Assembly (NCBI GenBank): GCA_027475525.1
Contig: JAMWFC010000114.1
Span: 310,001 to 374,000, forward strand
Reading direction: 5' to 3'
Length of the DNA: 64,000 nucleotides
Source of the DNA: Macrolepiota albuminosa
Taxonomy: Eukaryota > Basidiomycota > Agaricomycetes > Agaricales > Agaricaceae
Positions 44,301-55,212 of the stretch are shown piece by piece (position 1 is the first letter of the stretch; the number at the start of each line of letters is the position of its first letter). Position numbers and translations under genes: made by a program. The notes under the pieces are model-generated. The model worked only from the letters and a program-made list of their open reading frames with translations, was not told the DNA's origin and searched no databases.

Positions 44301-45533
44301 TCACGTTCGCTCCTCAAGAATGTGGACTTCGTCCACCTCCTCCTTGATTGTAACTTGCTTACAAGGTGTCTTAACCTCCTGCACTGCAAGTAGTGCCTCT
44401 GGCTCTGCCGGAGTCGTCGTCACAGTCTCCACCTCAGACAATGCCTGCTGAGGCACTCCGCTAACAATGCGTTGATGGTTTGCAGCATTCTGACGCTGAA
44501 CATAGTCTTGCTGAGACTCATTAGCCTGACGAGGTGCATTGAGCAATTCCATCACGTCTGCAATTAATGGCGCTCATCGGCGCACACTCATCTCACATTC
44601 TACTGAGTCGGCTGGAGTAGCCGTTGAGACTGCTGACCCTCGCGCCGCTTTGCGCTTAAGGTATTCCACTACTTCGAGTTCAAAGATGCACACAAACAAT
44701 TTGATATATTCATTCGAATCTGCACAGGGTACATCGTGGCTCCTAGCAGCCAGCAACTGTAAGTGCTTCACTACATAAAGCTGAAGACGCTTTTGCGTCG
44801 ATTCCTTCGTGACCGACGGATATCGGTCCAACACCAGCTGTAACTGGATAGACAAGGTCGAATGCGACCTTTTGCTTTCCTCATCATCTGAGGATTCCAG
44901 CTCGGACTCTAAGTCCATAACTCTCCTGAGGCCGTCATGCCTCACTTGCGGCTGTTTGCCGGCCCATCTGTGCAACTCTGGAATTCCAGGCGCTGTTGAT
45001 GCCTTTTCCAACCTTACAACATTGTCGTCCTCCCTACTGACCACTATTGCTGGCCCTTGCACCTGTCCTTGTGTCGTCAATGATGACGGTCCTGGTTCAG
45101 TAGCCGCATCGGCCACATATTCCAAAAGCTGTTCAGTAGGTGCAGTCCGGAAGGGGGTACTATGCGCAAACACGCTGCCTTGTACCATTTCCGAGTACTG
45201 GGTAATATTCGGTTGACCCTCAGAATGAGCTGATGAGCTCTCGGGCAATACCGGATACATCAATGAAGGCATTTGGCTTGCTGGCAGTGACACTCCTGAG
45301 ACCGCGGATCTCTCTCCTGGTTTACCACCAGGTTGTACAATGGACATCATCCGTGATATGGATAGCCCACCAGGCATTCCAAAGCTCGCGCTGACATCGC
45401 AAGGGATCTTTTTGTCCCGCTTTGGCGGAGATTGGTATGCTGACGCAGATTGCGTCTTCACAGCTTGAAGCACAGGTAGGTCACCTGTGTCTGCAGCTGG
45501 AAACGGAGGATCCGGATCAAGAGAGCCAGTCAT
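44301..45533 (-). pseudogene. N-terminal gag region of copy D
   Basis: ATG at 45533 (MTGSLDPDPPFPAADTGD), 110 bp inside the 5' LTR, is conserved in E at 4438. It runs 320 codons to a TGA at 44574-44576 and continues in the same frame (VMELLNAPRQANESQQDYVQ) to a second TGA at 44301-44303. Both stops sit where CGA (Arg) would fit, so this was one continuous gag-pol start. It shares with A the pattern LQLVLDRYPSVTKESTQKRLQLYVVKHL. No enzymatic motif. Confidence 0.8.
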
Positions 45534-45644
45534 GGAAGCACGTTTTCAACGTGATGCCAACAGAGAATCGAGAGGTTTTGATGATAGTTGCCTAGTCGGT
45601 AACAAGCCTAGAGTTTAAAGCCGATAGCAGAAGATTTAAAAAAA

Positions 45645-45818
45645 TGTAACCGGAGTTACAAGTTAGAACTATCTTGTGTGAATCACACAAGTGCTAAATC
45701 AGACCGCAGTATCGGATTTGACTAGTACTTAGAGTGAAAACAAGATGTTCTCTTACATAATACTCTATTAAACAATTATAGCGTCGTTGATGCTTGTAAC
45801 ACAAATGACTCCGTTACA
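45645..45818 (-). repeat. 5' LTR of copy D (174 bp)
   Basis: On the minus strand it starts TGTAACGGAGTCATTTGTGTT and ends ACTCCGGTTACA, matching the LTR of F base for base over most of its length. No partner LTR is present at the other end of D. Confidence 0.9.
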
Positions 45819-46477
45819 GAATTCCCAGGGTAAGGGACTTAGTCCAGAAATTGGATGAAGTCGAAAGAGTTAAGGAATTAGAGTCAAGTCAAGAACTGGG
45901 GGTTCTAGGATGAGACCCAGTTAGTAAAGCTTAAGTCACAAAGTGTATACCAGTTTTAAAAGCACATGAACAAGTTGAGCATGCCAGTCAAAGCGTGCCA
46001 GTCAAGCATGCTAGTCAATGTGTACCAGTCAATCAAAGAGCATGCAAACAATCAATGTAATATCAAGACTAAAGTACAACAAGTGGGTGTCTACTCTTTA
46101 AATACTGGTGGGGGCTCCCCTGGGTTTCTGAGGGGTTCCCAGATGTCTGGGGCAGTTCTGAGACTTAATAGGTGGCAGCAGAGAAAGGGGGAAATTGTAT
46201 ACTGGGGATTATGCATGCAGGGCATGTGATCAACTGGTGCAGAAGGGTGGCCTTGATGCATGACACATGATAGCCAGAGTGATTGACGTGATCTGGCGAT
46301 TGAAGCGGATGTCCCTGAGGTTTGTGATGCAGGGCTGTCAGAGAGTGCAGCGTGATGGTGGAGTTTGATGAATGTGATGGCAGTGGAGGTGGTCCTGATG
46401 GTGGGGGTCATGTTGCGGAGTTGGTGGAGGAGTTCTGGAAGTGTCCTGGAGTGGTTCCAGATGGGAGAGGTCATGAC
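45819..46477 (-). mobile_element. diverged LTR relic of the element-B family
   Basis: The reverse complement aligns with the B LTR: TGTCATGACCTCTCCCATC at the start, then AGTCTTGATATTACATTG, the GCATGC/ACTGGTA repeats and CTAGAACCCCCAGTTCTTGAC. The distal end is missing where it meets copy D. Strongly AT-shifted against the B LTRs. Confidence 0.75.
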
Positions 46478-47080
46478 AGATGGTGGTAGAGTGTCAAGAA
46501 GGTGATTGATTGAAGTTGAACATGTCAGATTAGTACAAACAAGGTCACATGACATTGTTTATCCTTTCCACAAGGTGTTTCCATCTTCTACTGCTGAAAA
46601 GTATTGAGAAAATATAAAAATTAAAATCAGTTAAAAAACTGCCTCAATGATTGAATATTTTGTTTGATTTATCAATAAGCAAGTTCTTGTCCAAATCACA
46701 TGGTCTTTACATCATTTTAAAGCCAGAATGCAGTTGTATGTCACGTGATTTTCTACAATTTTTTGCTTAGATTATTGTTGCACACCATGTGAATCTTTCC
46801 AAAAAGGCCAAATATTGAGGCAGTTCTTTGAGCCAGTGTACTTTTATTCTTCTAAGTTCAGTTAAAATGTTTTTTAACAAAACTATTCAAATCAAATTCT
46901 GAAATTAATTGGATTACCATATTTTTATATTATTTTGCAAAAGAATGTCATTCTCTGCACCCAATGTATGTATGTTAGTTTATTGAAGATTCATATAGTG
47001 CAGAGTTAATAAATTAATGTTTTATATATTAAACAATGTAATGTTAATATTTGAATGAGTTGGAGTCAAATAAAATATGG

Positions 47081-47172
47081 TTTGAGCTCAATTTCTTGCA
47101 CTTAAAAAAGTAAAGTTGAGATTGTATTTGAGCTCAATTTCTTGCACTTAAAAAAGTAAAGTTGAGATTGTA
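47081..47172. repeat. 46-bp perfect tandem duplication
   Basis: TTTGAGCTCAATTTCTTGCA... is repeated at a period of 46 (47081 and 47127), with a third partial start TTTGAGCTT at 47173. The period is different from the 77-bp class, so a natural replication slip is likely. Confidence 0.9.
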
Positions 47173-47455
47173 TTTGAGCTTTTAACTACTCAGAATATAA
47201 AATATCAACAAATTAATAATAATATTGAAGTTGAATTTAAGACTTGAGTTGAAAAACAAAAAAAATTAAATAAAAAACCTTTTTAGTCTGTTTTCCAGTA
47301 GATATTAGTAGAAAATGCTTAAAGAATTCCTAAAAAATCACTGAAAAATCAGAAAAAATTTAAAGACTACTAATATACTGATTTTTACTTTTTTTTTTCT
47401 TTGAAAGTGATAAATGTTTAACAAAATCTGAAAAATTCAATTTAGCTTACAATGG

Positions 47456-47650
47456 GTTGCACTGAGTGGGAAATACCAAGGCCTTAACCAAACAAAGTAA
47501 GGTTGAGGCTGGGATTGAGCACTGAGTTGAGAAATACATATTTGGAGCCCTAATCAAATGAAGTGAAGTTAGAGTAGAGGTTGAGCTACTTATACATACT
47601 TGGAGCCCTAACCAAACGAAGTGAGATTAGGGTAGAGGCTTAGTTGGGGA
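47456..47650. repeat. degenerate ~50-65-bp tandem repeats
   Basis: The phrases CACTGAGT(T/G)G.GAAATAC, TTGGAGCCCTAA.CAAA.GAAGTGA and GGTAGAGG.T recur two or three times with changes. Confidence 0.6.
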
Positions 47651-48002
47651 GGGTTTGGGGGCAAAGCTCCCAATGAGATGCCAGCTATGTGTCAAAGGCA
47701 TGTGGCGCAGCTCATTGTTAGTTATACTCTATTATATACTGGGGCCCAATTAGTTAAGCAGTATTAGTAATAGCACAGCCACCAATATAGTATATAAAGG
47801 CAGCCTGTGGATAGAATATTTTCAGGCTGAACAATAGCATTTTTCTTCTAGCCTATATACTAAACCTACTGTAAGCTGTCTAATAATGTCCAATCACTTG
47901 ATTAGTCTTGCTGATCTCTTGCCTGACTCTTGCTTGCTTCTAAGCTCACCAGTGCTTGCTGGCTCTGTAGAAGGAGTTCTGCAGATGTTAAGTGTTCATC
48001 TT

Positions 48003-48329
48003 ACAGCCTCCAAAGCATGAGAAACAACTGTATAGGACAACAAAACCTTAAAAAATTCAAAAATTGACTAAACCAACAATTATAAGAAACAAATTCTGGC
48101 AAACTCTGGCTTATATAAGTAGCCTGTATGCAGTGTTGAAGGGCCTATACTTGTCTGAACAATAACTAAAGAATCAGAGCACCTCAAAGACTGAAAATAA
48201 TACTAATAGATAGTATTGAAAGAATAGAAGCAGTAAAGTAAAAGAATGACAGAAGAAATAAGAAAATGAATGAAGAGAGAATGAAGGAATAAGAAGTAAA
48301 AAAGAGAAGAAATAGAGAGTCCTCTGACA
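48003..48329 (-). mobile_element. partial LTR of the element-C family
   Basis: Reverse-strand start TGTCAGAGGACTCTC (ending 48329) and the long-variant interior (GCCTATACTTGTCTGAACAATAACTAAAG, GGCTTATATAAG) align with 3608-3945. The distal end is lost and no target duplication was found. Confidence 0.78.
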
Positions 48330-49740
48330 ATCCCTGGCCATATTTTTACTACTACTATACAGCAAAATTCAGGGTCTACCAGAAAAAAACTATCTAAAAT
48401 GCTGTTTGAAAGCAGTAGCTTGCTCATTTTCTGTGTATGCAGGGGAGTGCAGAATTTAGTCACTCTCCTAGTATTAGATAGTTGTTGATAGTACTGTGCA
48501 ACATGAGCATCATGCACCCTGTGCATATAATAAAGGATTTTTTTTAAAAAAATATTATACACATTCTATTCTCTGAATTCCAAGGAAATTTTCAGAAAAA
48601 TGTGCTAATATAACACTATTTAGGCCTAAAATATCAAAACTACATTGTTATACAAAATGGACAAGATGCCAATGTACAAACTACATAAACTATAAAACTG
48701 GTAAATAATACACAGCCTGAGGCATATAAGTATCATCAACTTTAAAAAAAACTGCAAATGTATATAGTGCAAGAAGCCAGCTTTGAAAATCCAAACAAAT
48801 AGAAGCTGGCAAAGCAATAATTAACAAATTAGCTTCAGTGTAGACCTCATTTGTAGAAACTATGTAAAATATTAATTGAGAATAAAAAAATAGAAAGGAA
48901 GGAAGACTGAAATTTTGAACCCAAATAAATAAATAAAAAACAACATAACACAAAATTTCCTATATATTTATCCCAGAAAATATCAGAAGACTCTTTATTA
49001 CTTCTTTTCCTCCTCTCTACTACTTGTTCTTCTTTCTCCTCATAATTTTTCTCTATACTCTTCTTCAGCTCTTTTTTTGACTTTATTTTTATCTTACAAA
49101 TTATCCTAGTTCTCCATCTATAATTCAGACAAGTATGGCCTATTCAGCACTGCCACTTTCCTCTTTAGATAATCTCCAGAATTTGTTATTTATTTTCAGA
49201 GTTTTTTTTCTCTTGTCATGTACAGTTGTATTTGATGCTTTTAAAGCTTTTGAAGCATTTCACCTGCCTAGAAAATTTCCAGACTTGTTTTTCTTCCTCT
49301 ACGAGATGTGTAGTTATGCTTGTGGACTACAGAGCAGATAGTTTGTTTTTAGTAAATATTTCTATGTGATATCTAGCAAGAAACAGATAAACAAAAGTGA
49401 GGAGAACTGACTCTGATTCTTACACATTGTATGTAATTACCTTTCTCCATGGTGAGCTACCTTACTCCTAAAAGAAAAAGAAAAGCTCTTTACATTGCTA
49501 TATGATGCCTAGCAACTCAGCAAAGCCAGAGGAAAAAATGTTGAACACAGCAAACACAAGCCAAGACAATTCATGCTGTGAAAAAATGAAAGACAAGATC
49601 AGACATTTGGCCTTGCCTGTAACAAACTCAAGAAGAACCTTAGAAAATCATATACTGAAAATTATGTAGACAAGGCTTTAAATTGTCAAAAAAATCGAGA
49701 CCTTTAGAAAGAATATTGTATATAAGAAAAGACGGCATTA
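48330..49740. other. AT-rich DNA without a recognisable gene
   Basis: Open frames here are short, hydrophobic and composition-driven. No LTR, tRNA or conserved domain seen until the tRNA gene. Confidence 0.55.
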
Positions 49741-49826
49741 GCCCACCGCGAGGGTCGAACTCGCAGCCTTCAGATACACCTGCCTGGATAAGAGTCTGAC
49801 GCTCTATCCGATTGAGCTAGGCGGGC
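49741..49826 (-). tRNA. tRNA-Lys (anticodon CTT), with a 13-nt intron
   Basis: On the minus strand: acceptor GCCCGCC pairs with GGTGGGC, D stem GCTC/GAGC, anticodon stem TCAGA/TCTGA, loop CTCTTA plus A with CTT as anticodon, variable AGGCT, T arm GCGAG-TTCGACC-CTCGC. A 13-base intron (TCCAGGCAGGTGT) sits one base 3' of the anticodon, the canonical position. The mature body is 73 nt. A TTTT run about 15 nt downstream can end Pol III transcription. All stems pair (one G-T). Confidence 0.93.
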
Positions 49827-49941
49827 GTTGACTTAGAAAATAAGAATAAAATTCCAGGTGTGAAGTTGGAAAGGGATCCACTAATTAACCGTTTTACGGG
49901 AGAGATAATCTACGTTACATAGGTGCAAAAAAAAGAAAACG

Positions 49942-51031
49942 CTAGAGGTCTATCCATAGGATGAAGACATCTCCTTCTCGGTTCCCGAGAACAATAGTGC
50001 CGCTGACCTCGCCGATGGTTCAGTGTGTCAGATCCCCTGTGGAGTGTCGGTGTCAGAAGCATTAACCACATACAACTCACCTAGCATACCATGTGACTGT
50101 GTGCAATACACTGCTTCATGAGGAAGTATAACCTCGTTTTCGACTTCTCGTTTCTGCCAAACAAAGACCTCGTACTTCGATCGCGCTCTCTCTACCCACA
50201 CGGCACGTTTGCCCTGCGGGCCCAAAGACATTGTGCTCACGAATCGGTGTATGTTTGCATGTGTATCACTTCTGACCCTCACAAATGGATTCGGATCCGG
50301 TCGTGCGGTCTGCGCGCTAGAAGAAATGATTGACCTTGATGAATTATTCCTTCCGCAAAGAAGCACGCCGTCCTTGTAAATACTGTCTGACAATGGGCGT
50401 ATTCCAACGCAGTTCAACTTAAGGAAAGGGTCCCTAAGTGTTGAAACTTCATTCGACACAATCTGTACTTGGAACCTAAATAAACCTTGAAGCAAGTCGT
50501 GTCCATAAAAGCTGAAGGAAAGTGTCTCTTTGTCCACAGTATAATCGGAGATAAAGACCCTCCGAAAAGAGAGGGATGCAAGTGGGAAATCATTTTGAGC
50601 AACATAGTAGGCAGCACAGTAAGAGGCTCCTGCATTCATGTCGTCTGCAAGCGGATGGACTTGGATGGATCGCCTCTTGAAAACCACAAGGTACGTTTCC
50701 ATGATACGTGCATCAACTACACCGTCCAACTGTATTGAATAAATCAGCTGACCACGAAAGAAGATGACACTATGATACATGGCCTATTTACCAATTCTTC
50801 AAGGCTGTCTGGTGCAATACTCATTTTCTTCACAACTCCGCCGACGTCGGGGGCAGAGACATGGGTGGATGCAAAAACAACATCAACAGTATTTGGACCA
50901 TATAGGACCATGAGTTGCATGGAGGGTTGGATCATCTTAACAAGTTGTGGCACCGGGCTGACTAAAGTGTGAAGTAGCTCAAACGTGCCGTCAAGAACGG
51001 CGTCAGGGGGGAAAAGGTGTGAGCACGCGCA
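49942..51031 (-). pseudogene. spliced host gene (F-box/propeller-type hypothetical), 5' end missing
   Basis: Exons on the minus strand: 51031-50792, 50747-50081, 50036-49942. Both introns are 44 nt (50748-50791, GTAAAT...CAG; 50037-50080, GTGAGT...CTGAC...CAG) and join in frame. A further acceptor with a GGCTAATGG branch site and CCCTTTGCAG precedes 51031, so an upstream exon is expected but I could not find it in the GC-rich DNA beyond. The product has repeated beta-rich segments and the phrase SLGPQGKRAVWVER. It ends SGTIVLGNREGDVFILWIDL, typical of the C-terminal propeller-like half of Agaricomycete F-box proteins (recollection, not searched). A TGA at 50020-50022 in the last exon (possibly CGA before) would remove the final 25 residues. 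Confidence 0.62.
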
Positions 51032-51509
51032 CTGCAAAGGGGAGAAACCATTAGCCACGAGCCCGGGTTCGGTAATACCCTACCGACGCCCAGACCCGGC
51101 AGCAGACCATGCCGGGTCCCCGAGCACGCAAAATACCTCGTTACCACGCGAATACACGCTGGTCCGTGCGTAGAAGGAAGGAGTATAAAGGGAGTAGGAT
51201 TTCGGGGAAGCCTGGCAAGCAGTTGACTTGCCACGGCTCGGAGTCCCCAGGGAGCGGACGTCTTAGGCCAACAGCAGTAGACTGACTTCGGGTTTTAGTT
51301 TTAATACTATTTTGTACCCACCTTTCAAGTGTGACTTTTATTAAGTTTACATTTAAAACCAAAACAATTAAAATTATAACACTTTTTACAACGTGTGCGC
51401 GCGTGTAACTAAGTCCCCAGAACGTCGTGAATACAAGTTTGTATTTAACTTAAGATTTGTTCAATTTCATTTGGGCAACTTAAAACAAATAAAAACTTAC
51501 ATTTCGCAT
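51032..51509. other. GC-rich patch with a hairpin, no gene recognised
   Basis: Contains the 8-bp inverted repeat ACCCGGCA...TGCCGGGT at 51096-51119 and then AT-rich DNA. It lies where the missing 5' exon of the host gene should be and may be an insertion. Confidence 0.5.
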
Positions 51510-54143
51510 CAGTGTACGTGGTGGTAATGGTTTTCTTGCCATTTCTGTCTCTGGACCTCACTGACTGGTTGGTGTTGGACCTTTTGTATCCGAGTCACTT
51601 CATGTTGTCATTGAGGGTGCACCACCAGTTGTTTGCCCTGTCCATCGTTCCATACAGTGCTTTGTCAAGGAGTGTTACCAGACTTTTCTCATTGTCTCTC
51701 ACGTTCTTTGGTTCCTCTTCATGCCCTGCTACTTTGCCGCACCCACTCCCCCAGACTCAATTGCTAGTGTTTATATCGACCCTGTACACTTTGCTCAGTC
51801 TCACTTCATATCCTTCCAGCTGATCCATTAGAATCAGGTCCTGAGTTGGTGCGTTGATGTAACATATCATAGTGTAGCTAAATAATTAATATACAATTAT
51901 ATTAATTAATTATTATTATTGTGTACATATCAGCTGGCTGCCTTACATAAGGCAGCCAATTTTACTGTCATACGTAGTACTAGAATCATATACCGATCTG
52001 ATTCTGTGGTGTGACTGTAAGGCTAAACTTTTACCTGACTTTGTTTCAGTTGAGGTACATGCTAGTGTAATTGATCTGCCACATCTCATAGTCACATACT
52101 GTTCCCACTGCTAGATTCATCTGGAATGACTTGTATTTGATGACAGAGGCATACGTGACAAAATAATCCATGCCTGGAATCTGAGAGAAACCCTTCGCTA
52201 CCAGCCTGGCCTTCTGTCCCACAACCTTCCCATCCTCGTTGAATTTTAGTGCAAAGGTCCATCAGTTCTTCATTGTCCTTGCACCTTTGGGCCTCTCCAC
52301 CAACTGCCATACTTTCCATTGCTGCATTTTCTCCATCCCATCATCCATGGGCACCTTCTATAAGTTGGGCTGGGTCATTGCTTCAGAGTAGGACTTTGGT
52401 ACCCATAAGTCGTCTGCAGTACTTGTAGTGACTGACAGTGTGCCAGGCATGCTTGCATACGTCTCTTCCTCGCTTTTGGGGTCAGGGTCGTCAGTGTCAT
52501 CGATTGGGTCCTTGTGTGGCTCAGGATCGGCAGCTCACTTAGCTGCTAGTCGTCCAGACCTATGTGGCTTGATTGCACTGCTATCACATCCCTGGAGAGT
52601 TGGTGGCACTGGGGGTATGTCACTGGTCTCGATGGTAGGGGCTTGTACATTGTGGTTGGTGTCGCTGGGGTTGTCAACCATTGCATCAATCCTGAAGATC
52701 TCATAGACATTGGCTGGGTCCCCTGTGCAATTGTCAGGGAGCATCCTGTGTGGTACACCCTCCTCAAAAATGACATCATGAGATCTGAAGATCCATCCTG
52801 TGTTGCGCTCAAGTAACTTGTAATTCCCCCAACCAAAATAGCCCACTAGCACTGCCTTTACTGATCATGCATCAATCTTGCTGCCCCCATCCTCTCTAGG
52901 AACCCATGCATATGCCGTGCACCCAAATGGTCATAGGTGTGCAATGTCAGGTTTCCGCCCAGTGCATATTTTGTAGGGGTTTTACCAGGGTGTCTTGAGC
53001 TGGGAACCAAGTCCAAGATGTATATCATGGTTGCCATCGCCTCGCCCCAGTAGTGGCCCAGGAGTCAAGAATCACATAGCATGCTCCTTGTAAGATCCAG
53101 TATTGTCCGATTCCTCCTTTTGGCCATGCCATTTGCAGGCAAAGAGTGCGGTGCAGTTGTTTTGTAGACTATCCCTCTTTTCCGGCAATATGCTTTCCAG
53201 AGTTTGTTCTTGAACTCAGTGCCTCCATTGGTTCATATGCACTTGACTCTGTACCCCCACTGCATCTCAGCCTGTGTATCAAAAGATTCCAGACAAATCA
53301 GGGTTGTCTCAGCTGTTTTGTTTGCAAGATACCATGTTGTGCACTTGGCCCCACCCTAGTCAGTCGCAACAAGCATGAGGGTTTTTCTGCCCATTGTCTG
53401 GACACAGGCTGGCCCCCAGATGTCAAAAGCGACTCGCTTGTAAGGGGTGCACTCAGGGTCAGGTCACATATCAAACAGGTGGCATGCATGCTTGCCAAGT
53501 ATGCAGTCTTTGCACTTGCCACTGACTGACATCCTGGTGACTGCTAGGCCCTCAACCATGTTGTGTACCATCGACTTATTGATATGTGCTAGTCGTCTGT
53601 GCCAGGTTTCTAAGTCAACGGGCTGGTTAAGTGATTGGGTAGTGAGGGCAGTCAGCGGCTGGATGAATGGGATTGTAAACATCGCACTCTCCATGGTGCA
53701 TCTCAGGAATGGTGTGCCATCAGGGGCCCGCATCGTTGCTCCATCGCCTTTGAGCCCAATTTTTATGCCTTTGCAGACCAGGCATCCTAGCAAGACCAGG
53801 TTGTGTGACAGATCAGGGGCATGGAGGGCATTCTCGAAGGTAACCTCCATGACATCACCCCCGTACTGGACCCACTTGCAAATGCAGCCACACCCCTCCA
53901 CACAAAAAGTACAACCCTCAGCCATGACTCCAACTAGGTCACTTGTGCTGGGTGGCTTGTAGGTCACAAAGTCTGACTTGTTTATGAAGAAGTGTCTGCT
54001 TGTGGCTGAGTCTGCGTTCATGGCAGTGCTACTGGATGCCTGTATCTGTGTTGAGAAAGCAAGGCATTTAGTGCTTGTGCTGTTGTCGGATGATGTTACG
54101 ATTGCAGAGTTAGCTTGTGGAGTGTTTGTAGATGCAGAGGTGG
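51510..54143 (-). mobile_element. decayed Ty1/copia pol relic
   Basis: Minus-strand order: protease-like DSATSRHFFINKSDF (near 54,000), GAG-pre-integrase LETWHRRLAHINKSMV and CKDCILGKHACHLF (53,480-53,620). Integrase pieces follow (VAFDIWGPACVQTMG, ECIC-to-stop changes, TTAPHSLPANGMAKRRNRTI, 53,100-53,450), then a chain of stops. The RT start is at about 52,050 (MWQINYTSMYLN) and RT (LLDKALYGTMDRANNWW, KTITTTYTDA) at 51,510-51,720. The protease-integrase-RT order is diagnostic of copia. There are many in-frame stops; no functional product is possible. No LTR pair was found; LTR sequences of other families interrupt both ends. Confidence 0.82.
51858..52048 (+). mobile_element. solo LTR G inside the copia relic
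   Basis: 191 bp, TGTAACATAT...CTTTGTTTCA, flanked by the perfect duplication GTTGA (51853-51857 and 52049-52053). Aligns with the LTR at 63558-63725, including GGCTGCCTTACATAAG and GTGTGACTGTAAGGCTAAAC. Removing it and one GTTGA rejoins the copia RT. Confidence 0.9.
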
Positions 54144-55018
54144 TGTCACAACCCCTCCTCTCTGGATCCACCCTGGGACACCCCCGGAACTCCATCTGAG
54201 ACCCTCTGTCACAACCCCTCCCCTCTGGAGCCACCCTGGGACACCCCTGGAACCCCATCTGGGACTCTCCCTCTGACCCCACAGAACGCACCCTGCCATT
54301 ACAACTACCGACACCGCCATCACACGCATCAAGGGCCACTATCACCTGGCACTCCAGCAATCCCACATCATGGACCCAGAAACAGCCGCCACCAACCCCC
54401 GATCAATGACCAGATTATTCCGTGCCCTCATGCGTCACGCATTACGGCTCTCTTCATGTCAATTGATCACGTGCCCACACGCGCAATTCCGGTATACAGT
54501 CCCCCTCCCACTACTCAATGCCCCCCAGAACTCATCCCAGACACTCTGGAACCCCAGAGACCCAGACCCGGCCCCATAGTACTTATAGTGTAGCTCCCCA
54601 ATTGTAGTTGCTAGTCTTGATATTAACTTGAATTGTTGCGCGCCCTCTGCTTGATTGATACGCGCTAACTGGCACGCTTTGACTGGCATGCTTGAACAAC
54701 TGCATGCTCTAAGTTTGGTACGCACTTCATGACTTGCAATTTGTTAACTCGGTCTCATCTTAGAATCCCCGGTTCCTGACTCGACCCCCACCCAACCCCC
54801 AGCCTCTAAAGCCCAAAACCCCCGGACCAAGTTCCCTTCCCCGGAATTATCCCTGTCTGCGTCTCAAACCCCGGAGTCCTAGCCTCAGAGTTCTAGACAC
54901 CCGAGTATCCGTAGATCAAGTCCGCCTTGTAAGGACTCAGCGGAACCTGACACCCTCCCCCCAACTCCACAGAACGTGCCCTGCCATCACGACTACTGAC
55001 ACCGCCATCACCTGGCAC
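54144..55018 (+). mobile_element. LTR cluster of the element-B family
   Basis: A nearly complete LTR runs from 54207 (TGTCACAACCCCTCCCC) to 54952 (AGCGGAACCTGACA). It is preceded by a second copy of the first 63 bp (54144-54206) and followed by another partial LTR piece (54953-55018, GAACGTGCCCTGCCATCACGAC). It truncates the 5' end of the copia relic. No clean target duplication. Confidence 0.82.
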
Positions 55019-55212
55019 TGTCAGGGGACTCCTCATTCCTTTCTTCTTTCACTCTTTATTTCTTCACTCTCCTTTCATTCACTTCCTTATTTCTTCTATC
55101 ATTCTCTCATCTTGCTGTTACTACTTTTTCAACACTATCTGTTAGTACTATTCTCAACCTTTGAGGTGCTCTGGTTCTTTAGCTATCACTCAGACAAGTG
55201 TGGGCCCTTCAG
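55019..55212 (+). mobile_element. partial LTR of the element-C family
   Basis: Starts TGTCAGGGGACTCC like element C but ends in the long-variant sequence CAAGTGTGGGCCCTTCAG. The remaining part of the LTR is absent and unrelated coding-like DNA follows. Confidence 0.82.

Larger units (their letters stand above)
34791..45818 (-). mobile_element. Ty3/gypsy copy D, 3' LTR missing
   Basis: The 5' LTR is at 45645-45818, then gag, protease, RT, RNase H, integrase, chromodomain-like tail and ORF3, followed by a 3' untranslated part matching copy F (GGGTCCGC.GTATA, AGAGTGACCCC on the plus strand). The sequence stops near 34,790, before the polypurine tract and LTR, where it meets copy E tail to tail. 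It has frameshifts and several stops but is much less decayed than E. Confidence 0.9.
46478..48002. other. AT-rich DNA without a recognisable gene
   Basis: No conserved frame or RNA gene. Holds the 46-bp duplication at 47081 and degenerate repeats at 47456-47650. A TATA-like TATATAAAGG near 47,800 could belong to an unrecognised LTR. Confidence 0.55.

Noticed and set aside
48203..48562. 119-codon frame in AT-rich DNA
   Set aside because: It overlaps an LTR relic of the element-C family and reads as Phe/Leu/Ile-rich low complexity.
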